From contig CAKKOZ010000030.1 in NCBI GenBank assembly GCA_919901335.1, forward strand, positions 1 to 20,756: a stretch of DNA of 20,756 nucleotides. Reading direction: 5' to 3'. Source of the stretch: Nitrospiria bacterium. GTDB taxonomy: Bacteria > Nitrospirota > Nitrospiria > JACQBZ01. The notes beneath the pieces were generated by a model. That model ran no database searches. It was given only the letters and a program-made list of their open reading frames with translations, and was not told the origin of the DNA. Shown one piece after another: positions 7,812 through 15,439 of the stretch (positions within the stretch are counted from its first letter, which is position 1; each line of letters starts with the position of its first letter). The position numbers and the translations under genes were made by a program.

Positions 7812-8456
7812 TCAGTCCGCCTTCATTTTGGCCCAGGGGGATACGGCCATGAGCCGCTCGACGCCGTCTTCCGAAAGCTCGGCCGCCGTGAGCCAGCGGC
7901 TTCCGCGTTTAAAGAAGAGACGGAAGGCCGAGATATCCTCCATCAGGGATTTTTGCGTCTCATGATAGACGGCCTTCCAGAGGAGATGACCGTCTTCGGC
8001 ATGAATGAGTTGAACCGTAAACCCGACCGAAGCCGGTCTCTGAATTCCGAGGGCGGTGCCCTCCCGTTCGACAAATGTCGTTACGGACCCCAGCAACACC
8101 GTCGAGGTATTCAAAAGCTTTCCGATTTGTTTGGCCCGTTGCAGGTCGGAGAGAGGCTCGGTCTCGCCGCCCGATGGGGCGGGTTCCGGTCCTTCCCATC
8201 GGATAACGGTGATGTGACGTGCGGTCAGCCTGCGATAAAATTGGTCCGTGATGATCTGTGAGGCGCCCTCTCCGACCGTGCCGGATCGAATCTCGCCGGT
8301 GGTTTTGGGTTCCACGACAAACGGGATGAGTCCGACCTCCTGCACCGAATGCTTTTCGAGCTCGTGGGGTAATGAGCTTTCGATATATTTGGGCCCGCAG
8401 CCCGTCCCCGCGGCCAGAATAAGCAGAAGAATAAAGCCGGTTCGTTTTATCGGCAT
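7812..8456 (-). CDS. Predicted lipoprotein of unknown function inside the his operon
   Basis: This encodes 214 residues. The N-terminus MPIKRTGFILLLILAAGTGC looks like a lipoprotein signal with Cys20 as the lipidated residue, although -3 is Gly rather than the usual Leu. After it come 'VQEVGLIPFVVEP' and 'AKQIGKLLNTSTVLLGSVTTFVER', then 'VGFTVQLIHAEDGHLLWKAVYHE'. This alternating pattern resembles CsgG, LpoB and TolB-N-like envelope lipoproteins, in which one part builds a nucleotide-binding-like sheet. No catalytic motif is seen. The ATG overlaps the end of hisH by ten bases and hisA starts one base after its stop, so it is tightly embedded between hisH and hisA. A role in the envelope is likely; a role in histidine synthesis is not supported by its sequence. 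Confidence 0.82.
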   Translation of the reverse strand: MPIKRTGFILLLILAAGTGCGPKYIESSLPHELEKHSVQEVGLIPFVVEPKTTGEIRSGTVGEGASQIITDQFYRRLTARHITVIRWEGPEPAPSGGETEPLSDLQRAKQIGKLLNTSTVLLGSVTTFVEREGTALGIQRPASVGFTVQLIHAEDGHLLWKAVYHETQKSLMEDISAFRLFFKRGSRWLTAAELSEDGVERLMAVSPWAKMKAD

Positions 8457-9058
8457 TGGGCGAAATTCCGAAGGAGCATTAAACCGACCGCCTGACTTTT
8501 TTCGGGATGAAACTGACAGGCGAAGACGTTGCCTGCCGCGATGCTCGAAGCAAACGAGACGCCGTATTCGGTGGTGGTTGCGATCAGGCTCGGATCTTCC
8601 GGCGCCCCATAATAGGAATGGACGAAATAGACCATGGCATCGGCCGGAATGCCGTCAAACACCGGCGCGGGTTTTTTAATCGTCAGTGTATTCCACCCCA
8701 TGTGCGGTACTTTCAGGTCGTGGGTCTTGAACCGGACGACCCGCCCCTGGATCCAGCCGAGTCCCTTATGAAGTCCGAACTCCTCGCTCTCGGTAAAGAG
8801 GAGCTGCAGTCCCAGGCAGATTCCGAGAAAGGGCTTGCCGCTCGACAGGGCCCGACGGATGGGATCGATCAGGCCCATCTGTTCCAGGTTGCGCATGCAG
8901 TCTGGAAAGGCGCCCACGCCGGGAAGAACGACATGGCTCGCGTCGGCGATCACCCGGGGTTCACGCGTGACGTTCACCGTATAGCCCAGTCGTTCGAAGG
9001 CTTTCGAGACGCTTCGAAGGTTGCCCATGCCGTAGTCAATTATTGCGATCATAGTCAT
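8447..9058 (-). CDS. hisH: Imidazole glycerol phosphate synthase glutaminase subunit HisH
   Basis: This 203-residue class I glutamine amidotransferase supplies ammonia to HisF. Key features are IIDYGMGNLRSV (6-17), LPGVGAF (45-51), the nucleophile Cys81 in GICLGLQLLF, HSYY (147-150) and the His184/Glu186 pair in QFHPEKSQ. I chose ATG 9058 because AGGACAGGA lies about seven bases upstream and the protein then begins MTMIAIIDYG, as in the family. An upstream in-frame ATG at 9106 would add a 16-residue tail with no family support, and ATG 9052 is a second possibility. It ends within the start of the lipoprotein gene. The gap to hisB upstream is unusually long (131 bases) for this operon. Confidence 0.94.
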   Translation of the reverse strand: MTMIAIIDYGMGNLRSVSKAFERLGYTVNVTREPRVIADASHVVLPGVGAFPDCMRNLEQMGLIDPIRRALSSGKPFLGICLGLQLLFTESEEFGLHKGLGWIQGRVVRFKTHDLKVPHMGWNTLTIKKPAPVFDGIPADAMVYFVHSYYGAPEDPSLIATTTEYGVSFASSIAAGNVFACQFHPEKSQAVGLMLLRNFAQCR

Positions 9059-9082
9059 AAGCGGGTCCTGTCCTGCGGCAGC

Positions 9083-9174
9083 CCCATCCGTCCTCACTCC
9101 GTTCATCTTCCCGGATGGGACCTGCCATCCCCACCCAGTGGGGATTTTCCGTTGCGGGCGGACGGGGCGCCCCG
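9083..9174. repeat. Three inverted repeats packed in the hisB-hisH gap
   Basis: The only sizeable gap inside the his cluster contains three perfect inverted repeats. CCCATCCG (9083-9090) pairs with CGGATGGG (9112-9119) across 21 bases. ATCCCCAC (9127-9134) pairs with GTGGGGAT (9138-9145) across three bases, followed on the plus strand by TTTT. CGGGGCGCCCCG is a 12-base palindrome (9163-9174). On the minus strand, the direction of his transcription, none is followed by a U-run, so a simple terminator is not supported. RNA processing, partial attenuation or a small repetitive element are possible. Confidence 0.6.
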
Positions 9175-9189
9175 CCTCCGGCCACCCGC

Positions 9190-9783
9190 TTACAATTTAC
9201 CCTTTGTCGACGGAACGCCGCGCGTCCGGGCGTCCGGCTGCACCGCCTGATCCAATGCCCGCCCGAAGGCTTTGAAAATCGCCTCGAGAATATGATGCGG
9301 ATTTTTCCCATAGGGGACGTTGACATGGAGCGTGATCCCGGAGTGAACGACGAAGGCCTTGAAAAACTCCTCGATCAGCTCCGTGTCGAAGTTGCGGATC
9401 ATTTTCTTTTTGGGCAGCGGGACTTCATAAATCAGGTACGGGCGGCCGGAAAGATCCAGATCCACTCGTGCGATCGCCTCGTCCATCGGCACGGAAAAGG
9501 AGCCGTACCGTTTGATGCCCTGCTTGTCCCGAAGCGCCTTGGCTACGGTCTCTCCCAGCACGATGCCGATGTCCTCGACCGTGTGATGGAAGTCCACCTC
9601 CGTGTCGCCCCGGGCGATCACCGTCAGATTAAACCGTCCGTGTTTGGCCATCAAGGTGAGCATGTGATCCAGGAACGGCATCGTCGTTTGAACACGGCTC
9701 TGTCCGGTGCCGTCCAGATCCAGCCGGATCTTCACCTGTGTTTCAGTCGTCTTCCGTTGAACCTCAGCGCGACGCGTCTTCAT
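9190..9783 (-). CDS. hisB: Imidazoleglycerol-phosphate dehydratase HisB
   Basis: This 197-residue monofunctional dehydratase makes imidazole acetol phosphate. Manganese-binding and catalytic motifs are present: FLDHML (37-42), DFHHTVED (64-71), DEA (101-103), NPHHILEAIFKAFGRAL (161-177) and the C-terminal PSTKGKL (191-197). There is no HAD-type histidinol-phosphate phosphatase domain as in the E. coli fusion, so the phosphatase must be encoded elsewhere. The ATG overlaps the hisD stop by four bases (ATGA). A 131-base gap with inverted repeats follows before hisH. Confidence 0.97.
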   Translation of the reverse strand: MKTRRAEVQRKTTETQVKIRLDLDGTGQSRVQTTMPFLDHMLTLMAKHGRFNLTVIARGDTEVDFHHTVEDIGIVLGETVAKALRDKQGIKRYGSFSVPMDEAIARVDLDLSGRPYLIYEVPLPKKKMIRNFDTELIEEFFKAFVVHSGITLHVNVPYGKNPHHILEAIFKAFGRALDQAVQPDARTRGVPSTKGKL

Positions 9784-11063
9784 CGTGTGCGAACCTCCAC
9801 GGCCTGGGCATGGGCCTGAAGCCCTTCCATCTCTGCCATTCGAATCACCGCGTCCTTCACCCGCAACAGGCCCTCACGGCTGAACGAAAGGAGGCTGGTC
9901 TTCTTTACAAAATCATCCACCGACAAGGGGGATGAGAATCGTGCCGTCCCGCCCGTGGGCAGGACGTGGTTCGGCCCGGCGACGTAATCGCCGAGAGACT
10001 CCGTCGTATAGTGACCCAGGAAGACGGCCCCGGCATGTTTGACCATCGGCAGCAGATTTTCCGGCCGGTCCACGGCCAGTTCTAGATGCTCCGGCGCAAT
10101 GGCATTGGCCATCGCCACGGCCTGGGTCAGGTCCCGGACCAGAAAGATTTTTCCAGAACGGCGAAGCGATTCGGCGATGATCGCCTTCCGTGGGAGGCGG
10201 ACGATCTGTTCCTTCATCCGCGTTCGGACTTTTTGAATCAGCGATTCGCTCGGAGTGATCAGGATCGAGATCGCAAGCTCGTCATGTTCGGCCTGTGACA
10301 GAAGATCAGCCGCGACGAACCGGGGATCGGCCGTGTCATCCGCGATCACAACGATCTCGCTGGGTCCGGCGATCATGTCGATGTCCACAAGGCCGAAGAC
10401 CAGCCGTTTGGCCGTCGCGACATAGATATTTCCCGGGCCGACGATCTTGTCCACCCGTGCGATCGTTTTGGTTCCATACGCCATCGCCCCGACGGCCTGC
10501 GCGCCGCCGACGGTATAGATCTCGTTCACCCCGGCCAGATCGGCCGCCACGAGGAGGTGAGGATTCAACTCGCCCCGGGGCGTCGGTGTGCACATCACGA
10601 CCTCCGGAACGCCGGCGACCCTTGCCGGAACGGCGTTCATCAGGACGGAGGAGGGGTAGGCCGCTTTTCCGCCGGGGACATAGATCCCGACGCGCTCCAG
10701 CGGGCGGACCCGTTGTCCCAGCGTGATCTGCTGTTCCTCATAACTCCAGCTTTTGAGTTTCTGTCGTTCATGGAACGATCGGATCCGATCGGCGGCAAAC
10801 CGAAGCGCCTCCACGGCCGAGGGCGTGACCTGGCCGTAGGCCTCCTTGATTCGTTCCGGACGGATCCGAAGCCGGCCGGCCGTGAAGCGGACCTGATCGA
10901 ACTGCTGCGTATAGCGGATGACGGCGGCATCCCCCTGACGCCGGACCGCATCCAGGATGGTCCGGACCGTTTTCTCAACGCCCGGCGGAGTCGAATCGGT
11001 TCGCCGAAGAGCGGACGTCCACGCACGGTTAGGGTTCTTTTGGTTCATTCGGATCAGTTTCAT
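9780..11063 (-). CDS. hisD: Histidinol dehydrogenase HisD
   Basis: This 427-residue enzyme oxidises L-histidinol to histidine with two NAD+. Zinc ligands line up well with E. coli HisD: Gln257 and His260 in SQAEHDE, Asp359 in LGDYVAGPNH and His418 near the end. The catalytic pair Glu325-His326 lies in IAPEHLEL. The NAD-binding region includes VGGAQAVGAMAYGT (185-198) and VGPGN (208-212). Full length for the family. The ATG overlaps the hisG stop by four bases, and the stop overlaps hisB by four, indicating translational coupling on both sides. Confidence 0.97.
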   Translation of the reverse strand: MKLIRMNQKNPNRAWTSALRRTDSTPPGVEKTVRTILDAVRRQGDAAVIRYTQQFDQVRFTAGRLRIRPERIKEAYGQVTPSAVEALRFAADRIRSFHERQKLKSWSYEEQQITLGQRVRPLERVGIYVPGGKAAYPSSVLMNAVPARVAGVPEVVMCTPTPRGELNPHLLVAADLAGVNEIYTVGGAQAVGAMAYGTKTIARVDKIVGPGNIYVATAKRLVFGLVDIDMIAGPSEIVVIADDTADPRFVAADLLSQAEHDELAISILITPSESLIQKVRTRMKEQIVRLPRKAIIAESLRRSGKIFLVRDLTQAVAMANAIAPEHLELAVDRPENLLPMVKHAGAVFLGHYTTESLGDYVAGPNHVLPTGGTARFSSPLSVDDFVKKTSLLSFSREGLLRVKDAVIRMAEMEGLQAHAQAVEVRTR

Positions 11064-11710
11064 TCCGTTGTCTCGCCGACCGTTTCCTGAAGTTGCCGGA
11101 TCAGGTCCATGATGGTTTTCGCTTTTGTTTTAAGGCTGGCCCGATTGACGATCAACCGTGCGGTGGACTGCGCGATCACGGCCTGCTCTTCCAAATGATT
11201 CTCGCGCAGCGTCGTTCCGGTCGTGATCAAGTCCACGATCTGTTCCGCCAGTCCCACCAGCGGCGCCAGCTCGATCGCGCCCGAGAGGCGGATGATCTCG
11301 ACCGAAAGGCCTTTCTCGTTAAAGTACCGTTCCGTGATCCGGGGATATTTTGTCGCGATCTTGAGTTTCGCCGCCGACCCGGTGGGCGTCACGGCCGCCG
11401 TCTTGGGCCCGGCCACGATAATCCGGCAGGCGCCGAAACGCAGATCCAGCGGCTCGTAGACGTCCGGTTCCTGTTCCAGCAGCACGTCCTTTCCCACAAT
11501 GCCCATATCGGCCGCGCCGTATTCCACGTAGGTCGGGACGTCGACTGCGCGCACGATCATCATCCGGATCCGGTGCTTGGGGTTCTCAAACAGGAGCTTC
11601 CGGCTGTTGGCCTGAAGCCCGCGCGGAAGCAGCCCGTTTTTCCGGAAGAGATCCATGGACGGATTTAAGAGGCGGCCTTTCGGCAATGCGATGGTAACGG
11701 TGTCTTTCAT
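11060..11710 (-). CDS. hisG: ATP phosphoribosyltransferase, short form HisG
   Basis: This 216-residue enzyme catalyses the first step of histidine synthesis, joining ATP and PRPP. Typical features are ALPKGRLL (8-15), the DMGIVGKD segment (68-75) and the PRPP-binding loop DLITTGTTLREN (160-171). The length is that of the short HisG_S form, which lacks the C-terminal histidine-binding domain of the roughly 290-300-residue long form. Short HisG enzymes generally need HisZ, a HisRS-like regulatory subunit, which is not encoded in this window. The gene overlaps murA upstream and hisD downstream by four bases each. Confidence 0.95.
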   Translation of the reverse strand: MKDTVTIALPKGRLLNPSMDLFRKNGLLPRGLQANSRKLLFENPKHRIRMMIVRAVDVPTYVEYGAADMGIVGKDVLLEQEPDVYEPLDLRFGACRIIVAGPKTAAVTPTGSAAKLKIATKYPRITERYFNEKGLSVEIIRLSGAIELAPLVGLAEQIVDLITTGTTLRENHLEEQAVIAQSTARLIVNRASLKTKAKTIMDLIRQLQETVGETTE

Positions 11711-12996
11711 GGTGTTTGTCTGATCCGTGTGATCTCACCCCCGAGATTGGAAAACTTCTGCTCGATCCCTTCGTATCCGCGGTCCAAATGATAAACGCGA
11801 GAGATTTCGGTTTCGCCTTCCGCCGCCAGCCCCGCAAGAACGAGACAGGCGCTGGCCCTTAAGTCCGAGGCCATCACGGGCGCTCCGCTCAACCGCCGGA
11901 CCCCTTTGATGATCGCGTTGCGGCCTTCGACATGGATATCGGCCCCCATGCGTTTTAGCTCGGCGACATGCGTGAAGCGGTTTTCAAAAACCGTTTCGGT
12001 GATGACGCTCAACCCGTCGGAGAGCGCCATGAGGGCCATGATCTGGGCCTGCATGTCGGTCGGGAAGCCGGGATACGGGAGCGTTTTGATGTCCACCGCG
12101 CCAATCCGACCCTTTGCGGTTGCCCGGACGCCGTCCGATTCTTCCCGGATCTCGACGCCGATCTCCCGGAGCTTTAAGAGCACGGCGTCCAGATGCCGCG
12201 GGTTGCAGCCGCGGACGAAGATCTCGCCTCCGGTGATCGCGGCGGCCGTCAGGTAGGTTCCGGCTTCGATGCGGTCCGGCATGATCCGGTGCGTGCCGGA
12301 GCCGTTCAACGACTCGACGCCGTCAACCGTGATGACATCCGTGCCGGCGCCGCTGATCTGGGCGCCGCACCGGATCAGGAATTGCGCGAGATCGGCCACC
12401 TCCGGTTCGCGGGCGGCATTCTCGATCACCGTAACGCCGTCGGCCAGCGTCGCGGCCATCATGAGATTTTCCGTGCCGGTCACCGAGGCCAGATCCAGAT
12501 AGATCCGGGCGCCCTTGAGGCGTTTCGCCTTCACGGTCACAACCCCGTGCTCGATCTTAATTTCGGCGCCCATCTTTTCCAGGCCCATCAGGTGAAGATT
12601 GATGGGCCGTGCGCCGATGGCGCAGCCGCCCGGAAGGGAAACCCGGGCCTCTCCGAACCGCGCGGCCAGCGGGCCCAGCACCAGAACGGAGGCGCGCATC
12701 GTTTTAACCAGCTCATAGGGGGCGTCGCACCGGGCCAGCTCGGACATACGGACCGTCCATCGGAGTCCCGATTGCCCTTCCCAGCCGTCCGGTCCGTCCT
12801 CCGTGATCACGGCGCCCAGATGGATCAACAGACGCTTGATCGTGGCCACATCCATCAGCTTCGGAATGTTTGCGATGCGATGCGTTCCCATCCCGAGCAG
12901 GGTTGCGGCGAGTATGGGCAGCGCGGCGTTCTTGGCCCCGCTGACCGTCACGTCGCCTTTGAGCGGCCTGCCTCCTTTGATTAAAATTTTATCCAT
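11707..12996 (-). CDS. murA: UDP-N-acetylglucosamine 1-carboxyvinyltransferase MurA
   Basis: This 429-residue cytoplasmic enzyme transfers enolpyruvate from PEP to UDP-GlcNAc, the first committed step of peptidoglycan synthesis. Features are KGDVTVSGAKNAALP (13-27, with Lys22), RASVLVLGPL (101-110), the PEP-binding loop PGGCAIGARP with Cys125, and the later YPGFPTDMQAQ and ENRFTHVAELKRMGAD motifs. Cys125 corresponds to Cys115 of E. coli, the residue alkylated by fosfomycin, so intrinsic resistance through a Cys-to-Asp change is not expected. Its ATG directly follows the prmC stop with no gap, and its end overlaps hisG. Confidence 0.97.
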   Translation of the reverse strand: MDKILIKGGRPLKGDVTVSGAKNAALPILAATLLGMGTHRIANIPKLMDVATIKRLLIHLGAVITEDGPDGWEGQSGLRWTVRMSELARCDAPYELVKTMRASVLVLGPLAARFGEARVSLPGGCAIGARPINLHLMGLEKMGAEIKIEHGVVTVKAKRLKGARIYLDLASVTGTENLMMAATLADGVTVIENAAREPEVADLAQFLIRCGAQISGAGTDVITVDGVESLNGSGTHRIMPDRIEAGTYLTAAAITGGEIFVRGCNPRHLDAVLLKLREIGVEIREESDGVRATAKGRIGAVDIKTLPYPGFPTDMQAQIMALMALSDGLSVITETVFENRFTHVAELKRMGADIHVEGRNAIIKGVRRLSGAPVMASDLRASACLVLAGLAAEGETEISRVYHLDRGYEGIEQKFSNLGGEITRIRQTP

Positions 12997-13875
12997 TCAC
13001 GGTTTTTCCAGAACGACGACCCGATCGATGCCGCTCAGGTCCTTTTTGATTCGGTCCACCCGCCAGCCGATCTGCTCGGCCATGGCGCGGACCGGAATCG
13101 CCTGCCGGATTCCGACTTCAAGAAACAGACGGCCGCCGGGGCGCAGAAACTCAATGGCTCGAGGAAAAATCCGCCGGTAGAAATCCAGACCGTCCGGTCC
13201 GCCGTCCAGTGCGAGCCGGGGTTCATAAAGCCCGACCTCCGGCTGCAGCCGGTCCAGCTCCGAAGCCGGGATGTATGGAGGATTGGCCAGGATGAGATCC
13301 ACCTGGCCCTGCAATCGAATCGAGGCCAATGGTTTAAGCAGATCCCCTTCCAGAAACTCGATTCGCCCGGTCATTCCATGCCGCGAGGTGTTCGAACGGG
13401 CGACGTCCAGCGCGCCGGGTGAAAGATCGGTCGCAAGAATCCGGGCCGTCGGGTAGAGGGTGGCCAGTGTGACGGCCAGACAGCCCGTGCCGGTGCAGAG
13501 ATCCACCAGCGTGATCGGTAATGCCGGTGGTCCCCATTGTTCCAGTACCGCTTCGATCAACATCTCCGTTTCGGGGCGGGGGATCAGCGTATCCGTCGTG
13601 ACCCGGAATTCCAGCCCCCAGAATTCCTGGGTTCCCAGGATATACTGGAGCGGCTCCCGGTTTGCGCGGCGCCGGATCAAATCGGAAAACGTTTTTTCTT
13701 GATCGGAATCGAGGGAGGGAAGATCAGCCCGGTAGAGGGCCAGGCGCGTGCAGTCGAGAAGATGGGCGATCAGCGTCTCGGCTTCGCGGCGGCCGTCCGG
13801 AATCCCGGCATCGGTCAGCGCGCGTGTCGCGGTCTGAAGAAGGTTTTGAAGCCCTCGGATTACGGTGGTGTTCAT
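12997..13875 (-). CDS. prmC: Release factor glutamine methyltransferase PrmC
   Basis: This 292-residue SAM-dependent methylase modifies the glutamine of the GGQ motif in RF1 and RF2. The N-terminal helical substrate-binding domain (about 1-85) contains REPLQYILGTQEF (73-85). The catalytic domain has SAM motif I DLCTGTGCLAV (125-135) and the signature NPPY (198-201). It lies 32 bases after prfA, the gene of its substrate, a common pairing. A small perfect hairpin follows the prfA stop in that gap. There is no strong Shine-Dalgarno sequence before the ATG at 13875, so the exact start is slightly less certain than its neighbours. Confidence 0.95.
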   Translation of the reverse strand: MNTTVIRGLQNLLQTATRALTDAGIPDGRREAETLIAHLLDCTRLALYRADLPSLDSDQEKTFSDLIRRRANREPLQYILGTQEFWGLEFRVTTDTLIPRPETEMLIEAVLEQWGPPALPITLVDLCTGTGCLAVTLATLYPTARILATDLSPGALDVARSNTSRHGMTGRIEFLEGDLLKPLASIRLQGQVDLILANPPYIPASELDRLQPEVGLYEPRLALDGGPDGLDFYRRIFPRAIEFLRPGGRLFLEVGIRQAIPVRAMAEQIGWRVDRIKKDLSGIDRVVVLEKP

Positions 13876-13890
13876 GATCGTGTTCTGTTC

Positions 13891-13907
13891 TCATTTCGAA
13901 GAAATGA
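13891..13907 (-). other. Small hairpin between prfA and prmC
   Basis: TCATTTC and GAAATGA form a perfect 7-base stem with a GAA (plus) or TTC (minus) triloop. It begins immediately after the prfA TGA stop. It has no U-run on the minus strand and is too weak for a typical terminator. It could tune translation or decay between the two genes. Confidence 0.35.
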
Positions 13908-15008
13908 TCAGGAGGCCATGACGGTGTTGAGCCGGTCGGCCTGGTCGGCCTCAATCAGGGCGTCAACCATCTCGTCCAGATCCCCCTCCAGAACCTGGGT
14001 CAGGCGGTGCAACGTCAGCCCGATCCGGTGATCCGTAATTCGGTTCTGGGGAAAATTGTAGGTGCGGATTTTCTCGCTCCGATCGCCCGTGCCGACCTGG
14101 GATTTTCGCGCCTTGGCCATTTCAGCCTCACGCCGGTTCTGTTCGACTTCCAAGAGCCGTGCGCGAAGCACGCGCATGGCCTTGGTCCGGTTTTTCAGTT
14201 GGGACCGCTCATCCTGGCAGCTCACGACCGTGTGGGTCGGAATATGGGTGATCCGTATGGCCGAATGGGTGGTGTTGACGCTCTGACCTCCGGGCCCGGA
14301 TGAGCAGAAGGTGTCAATCCGGAGATCGCTCGGGTCGATCGTGATATCCACCTCTTCCGCCTCAGGAAGCACCGCCACCGTGACGGCCGATGTATGGATG
14401 CGGCCTCCCGCTTCGGTGAGGGGGACCCGCTGCACTCGATGGACGCCGCTTTCAAATTTAAAACGGTGGTAGACGCCTTTCCCTTCGATCGCGGCAATGA
14501 CTTCTTTTAAGCCCCCGATTCCGGTCGGACTGGAACTCAGGATCTCAACATGCCACCGGTGGTTTTCAGCGTATCGCGTATACATCCGGAACAGCTCGGC
14601 GGAAAACAGCGCGGCCTCGTCTCCGCCCGTACCGGCACGGATTTCCAAGATCGTGTTTTTATCATCATGGGGCTCCTTGGGCAACAACAACTGTTTGAGA
14701 TGTTTTTCCATCTGATCTTTTCGCCCTGAAAGTTCCTGGTGTTCATGTTCCGCCATCTTCCGCAGGTCGGCTTCCGCCTTGGCGTCCCGAAGCATTTCGT
14801 CCGTGGCCTCGATCTCTTTGATCACGGCCTGGTACTGGCGATACTGTTCCATGACTTCCTCGAGTTCGGCGCGCTCCTTGGCCAGCCGTTGGAATTGCGC
14901 CTGATCCGCGATAATTTGAGGATCGCTCAGAGAATGAGCCAATCCGTCGAATCGTTCGCGCATCATCTCAAGTTTCTGGACGATGATCGGGTCGTTGGGG
15001 GTGGTCAT
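13908..15008 (-). CDS. prfA: Peptide chain release factor 1
   Basis: This 366-residue factor ends translation at UAA and UAG. The stop-codon tripeptide is PLT (196-198), matching the RF1 P-x-T motif rather than the RF2 SPF motif. The peptidyl-hydrolysis motif is GPGGQSVN with Gly240-Gly241-Gln242; Gln242 is the expected target of PrmC encoded next. GTGGDEAALF (126-135) and GRIHTSAVTVAVLPE (202-216) are conserved. The N-terminal coiled region (about 10-110) has normal length. It starts 30 bases after rpmE, with GAGAGAGG just upstream of the ATG. Confidence 0.97.
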   Translation of the reverse strand: MTTPNDPIIVQKLEMMRERFDGLAHSLSDPQIIADQAQFQRLAKERAELEEVMEQYRQYQAVIKEIEATDEMLRDAKAEADLRKMAEHEHQELSGRKDQMEKHLKQLLLPKEPHDDKNTILEIRAGTGGDEAALFSAELFRMYTRYAENHRWHVEILSSSPTGIGGLKEVIAAIEGKGVYHRFKFESGVHRVQRVPLTEAGGRIHTSAVTVAVLPEAEEVDITIDPSDLRIDTFCSSGPGGQSVNTTHSAIRITHIPTHTVVSCQDERSQLKNRTKAMRVLRARLLEVEQNRREAEMAKARKSQVGTGDRSEKIRTYNFPQNRITDHRIGLTLHRLTQVLEGDLDEMVDALIEADQADRLNTVMAS

Positions 15009-15038
15009 GGCCTCTCTCGCAACATGCCTTGATACCGC

Positions 15039-15239
15039 TTATTTCTTCTTGTACTTTTTAAGGAAGCGTTCAACGCGGCCTTCCGTGTCGATCAGCTTCT
15101 GCGTTCCCGTAAAATAAGGATGGCAGGAGGAACAGATTTCGACATGGATGTCCGCCCGAGTCGAGCGGGTTTTGATGGCATTCCCGCAGGCGCAGGTGAT
15201 GGTGGCTGCTTGATACTCTGGATGAATCCCTTCTTTCAT
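15039..15239 (-). CDS. rpmE: Ribosomal protein L31, zinc-containing type
   Basis: This 66-residue 50S protein begins MKEGIHPEYQ as usual. Four zinc ligands are present: Cys16 and Cys18 in TCACGN, Cys36 and Cys39 in CSSCHPYFTG. This makes it the C+ form; the zinc-free paralogue (ykgM/ytiA type) that often replaces it under zinc starvation is not in the window. It ends with the basic FLKKYKKK. A strong Shine-Dalgarno AAGGAGG (complement of 15249-15255) lies ten bases before the ATG, and a good promoter is just upstream. Confidence 0.97.
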   Translation of the reverse strand: MKEGIHPEYQAATITCACGNAIKTRSTRADIHVEICSSCHPYFTGTQKLIDTEGRVERFLKKYKKK

Positions 15240-15248
15240 TTTGTTTGT

Positions 15249-15255
15249 CCTCCTT
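15249..15255 (-). promoter_or_regulatory. Strong Shine-Dalgarno site of rpmE
   Basis: The complement of CCTCCTT reads AAGGAGG, a full match to the anti-SD sequence, placed about ten bases before the rpmE ATG. It fixes the start and is the strongest ribosome-binding site I noticed in the window. Confidence 0.85.
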
Positions 15256-15274
15256 ATTCAATCGTGAGCGGGCC

Positions 15275-15303
15275 ATTATAACATTTTTAATTTCTTATGA
15301 AAA
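15275..15303 (-). promoter_or_regulatory. Extended -10 promoter for rpmE
   Basis: On the minus strand TGTTATAAT gives a perfect TATAAT (15275-15280) with an upstream TG (extended -10). TTTTCA (15298-15303) stands 17 bases upstream and matches four of six -35 bases. The 5' leader would be short, about 30 nt, carrying the AAGGAGG site. This promoter would drive rpmE and probably the genes behind it independently of rho. Confidence 0.75.
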
Positions 15304-15355
15304 GGGCTTGTTCGGAAATGCTTTGACCGGGAATCGAAGAGGGTCTTACCCGCAC

Positions 15356-15391
15356 CCTGCGACACATCGGCTGCGAAACGCCGAGTGCAGG
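15356..15391. repeat. Bulged inverted repeat between rho and rpmE
   Basis: CCTGC (15356-15360) pairs with GCAGG (15387-15391) and TCGGC (15367-15371) with GCCGA (15380-15384), with an internal loop and an 8-base apical loop. It lies downstream of the rho stop and upstream of the rpmE promoter. No U-run follows on the minus strand, so it may be a weak or Rho-assisted end for the rho transcript or just GC-rich structure. Confidence 0.4.
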
Positions 15392-15439
15392 CCCGCAGCA
15401 GGCGTGTGCGTTCGATTCGAGGCGAGCGGACCGGGGATG

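Noticed and set aside
9059..9106. N-terminal extension of hisH from ATG 9106
   Set aside because: The extra 16 residues have no counterpart in the HisH family, and ATG 9058 has a well-placed AGGACAGGA.
9127..9148. Plus-strand intrinsic terminator (stem with TTTT)
   Set aside because: The stem is good, but no plus-strand gene ends here and the T-run is only four bases; on the minus strand there is no U-run.
15325..15360. T-arm-like TTCGATTCCC sequence on the minus strand downstream of rho
   Set aside because: The flanking bases do not pair as a T stem, and no acceptor, D or anticodon arm can be drawn around it.
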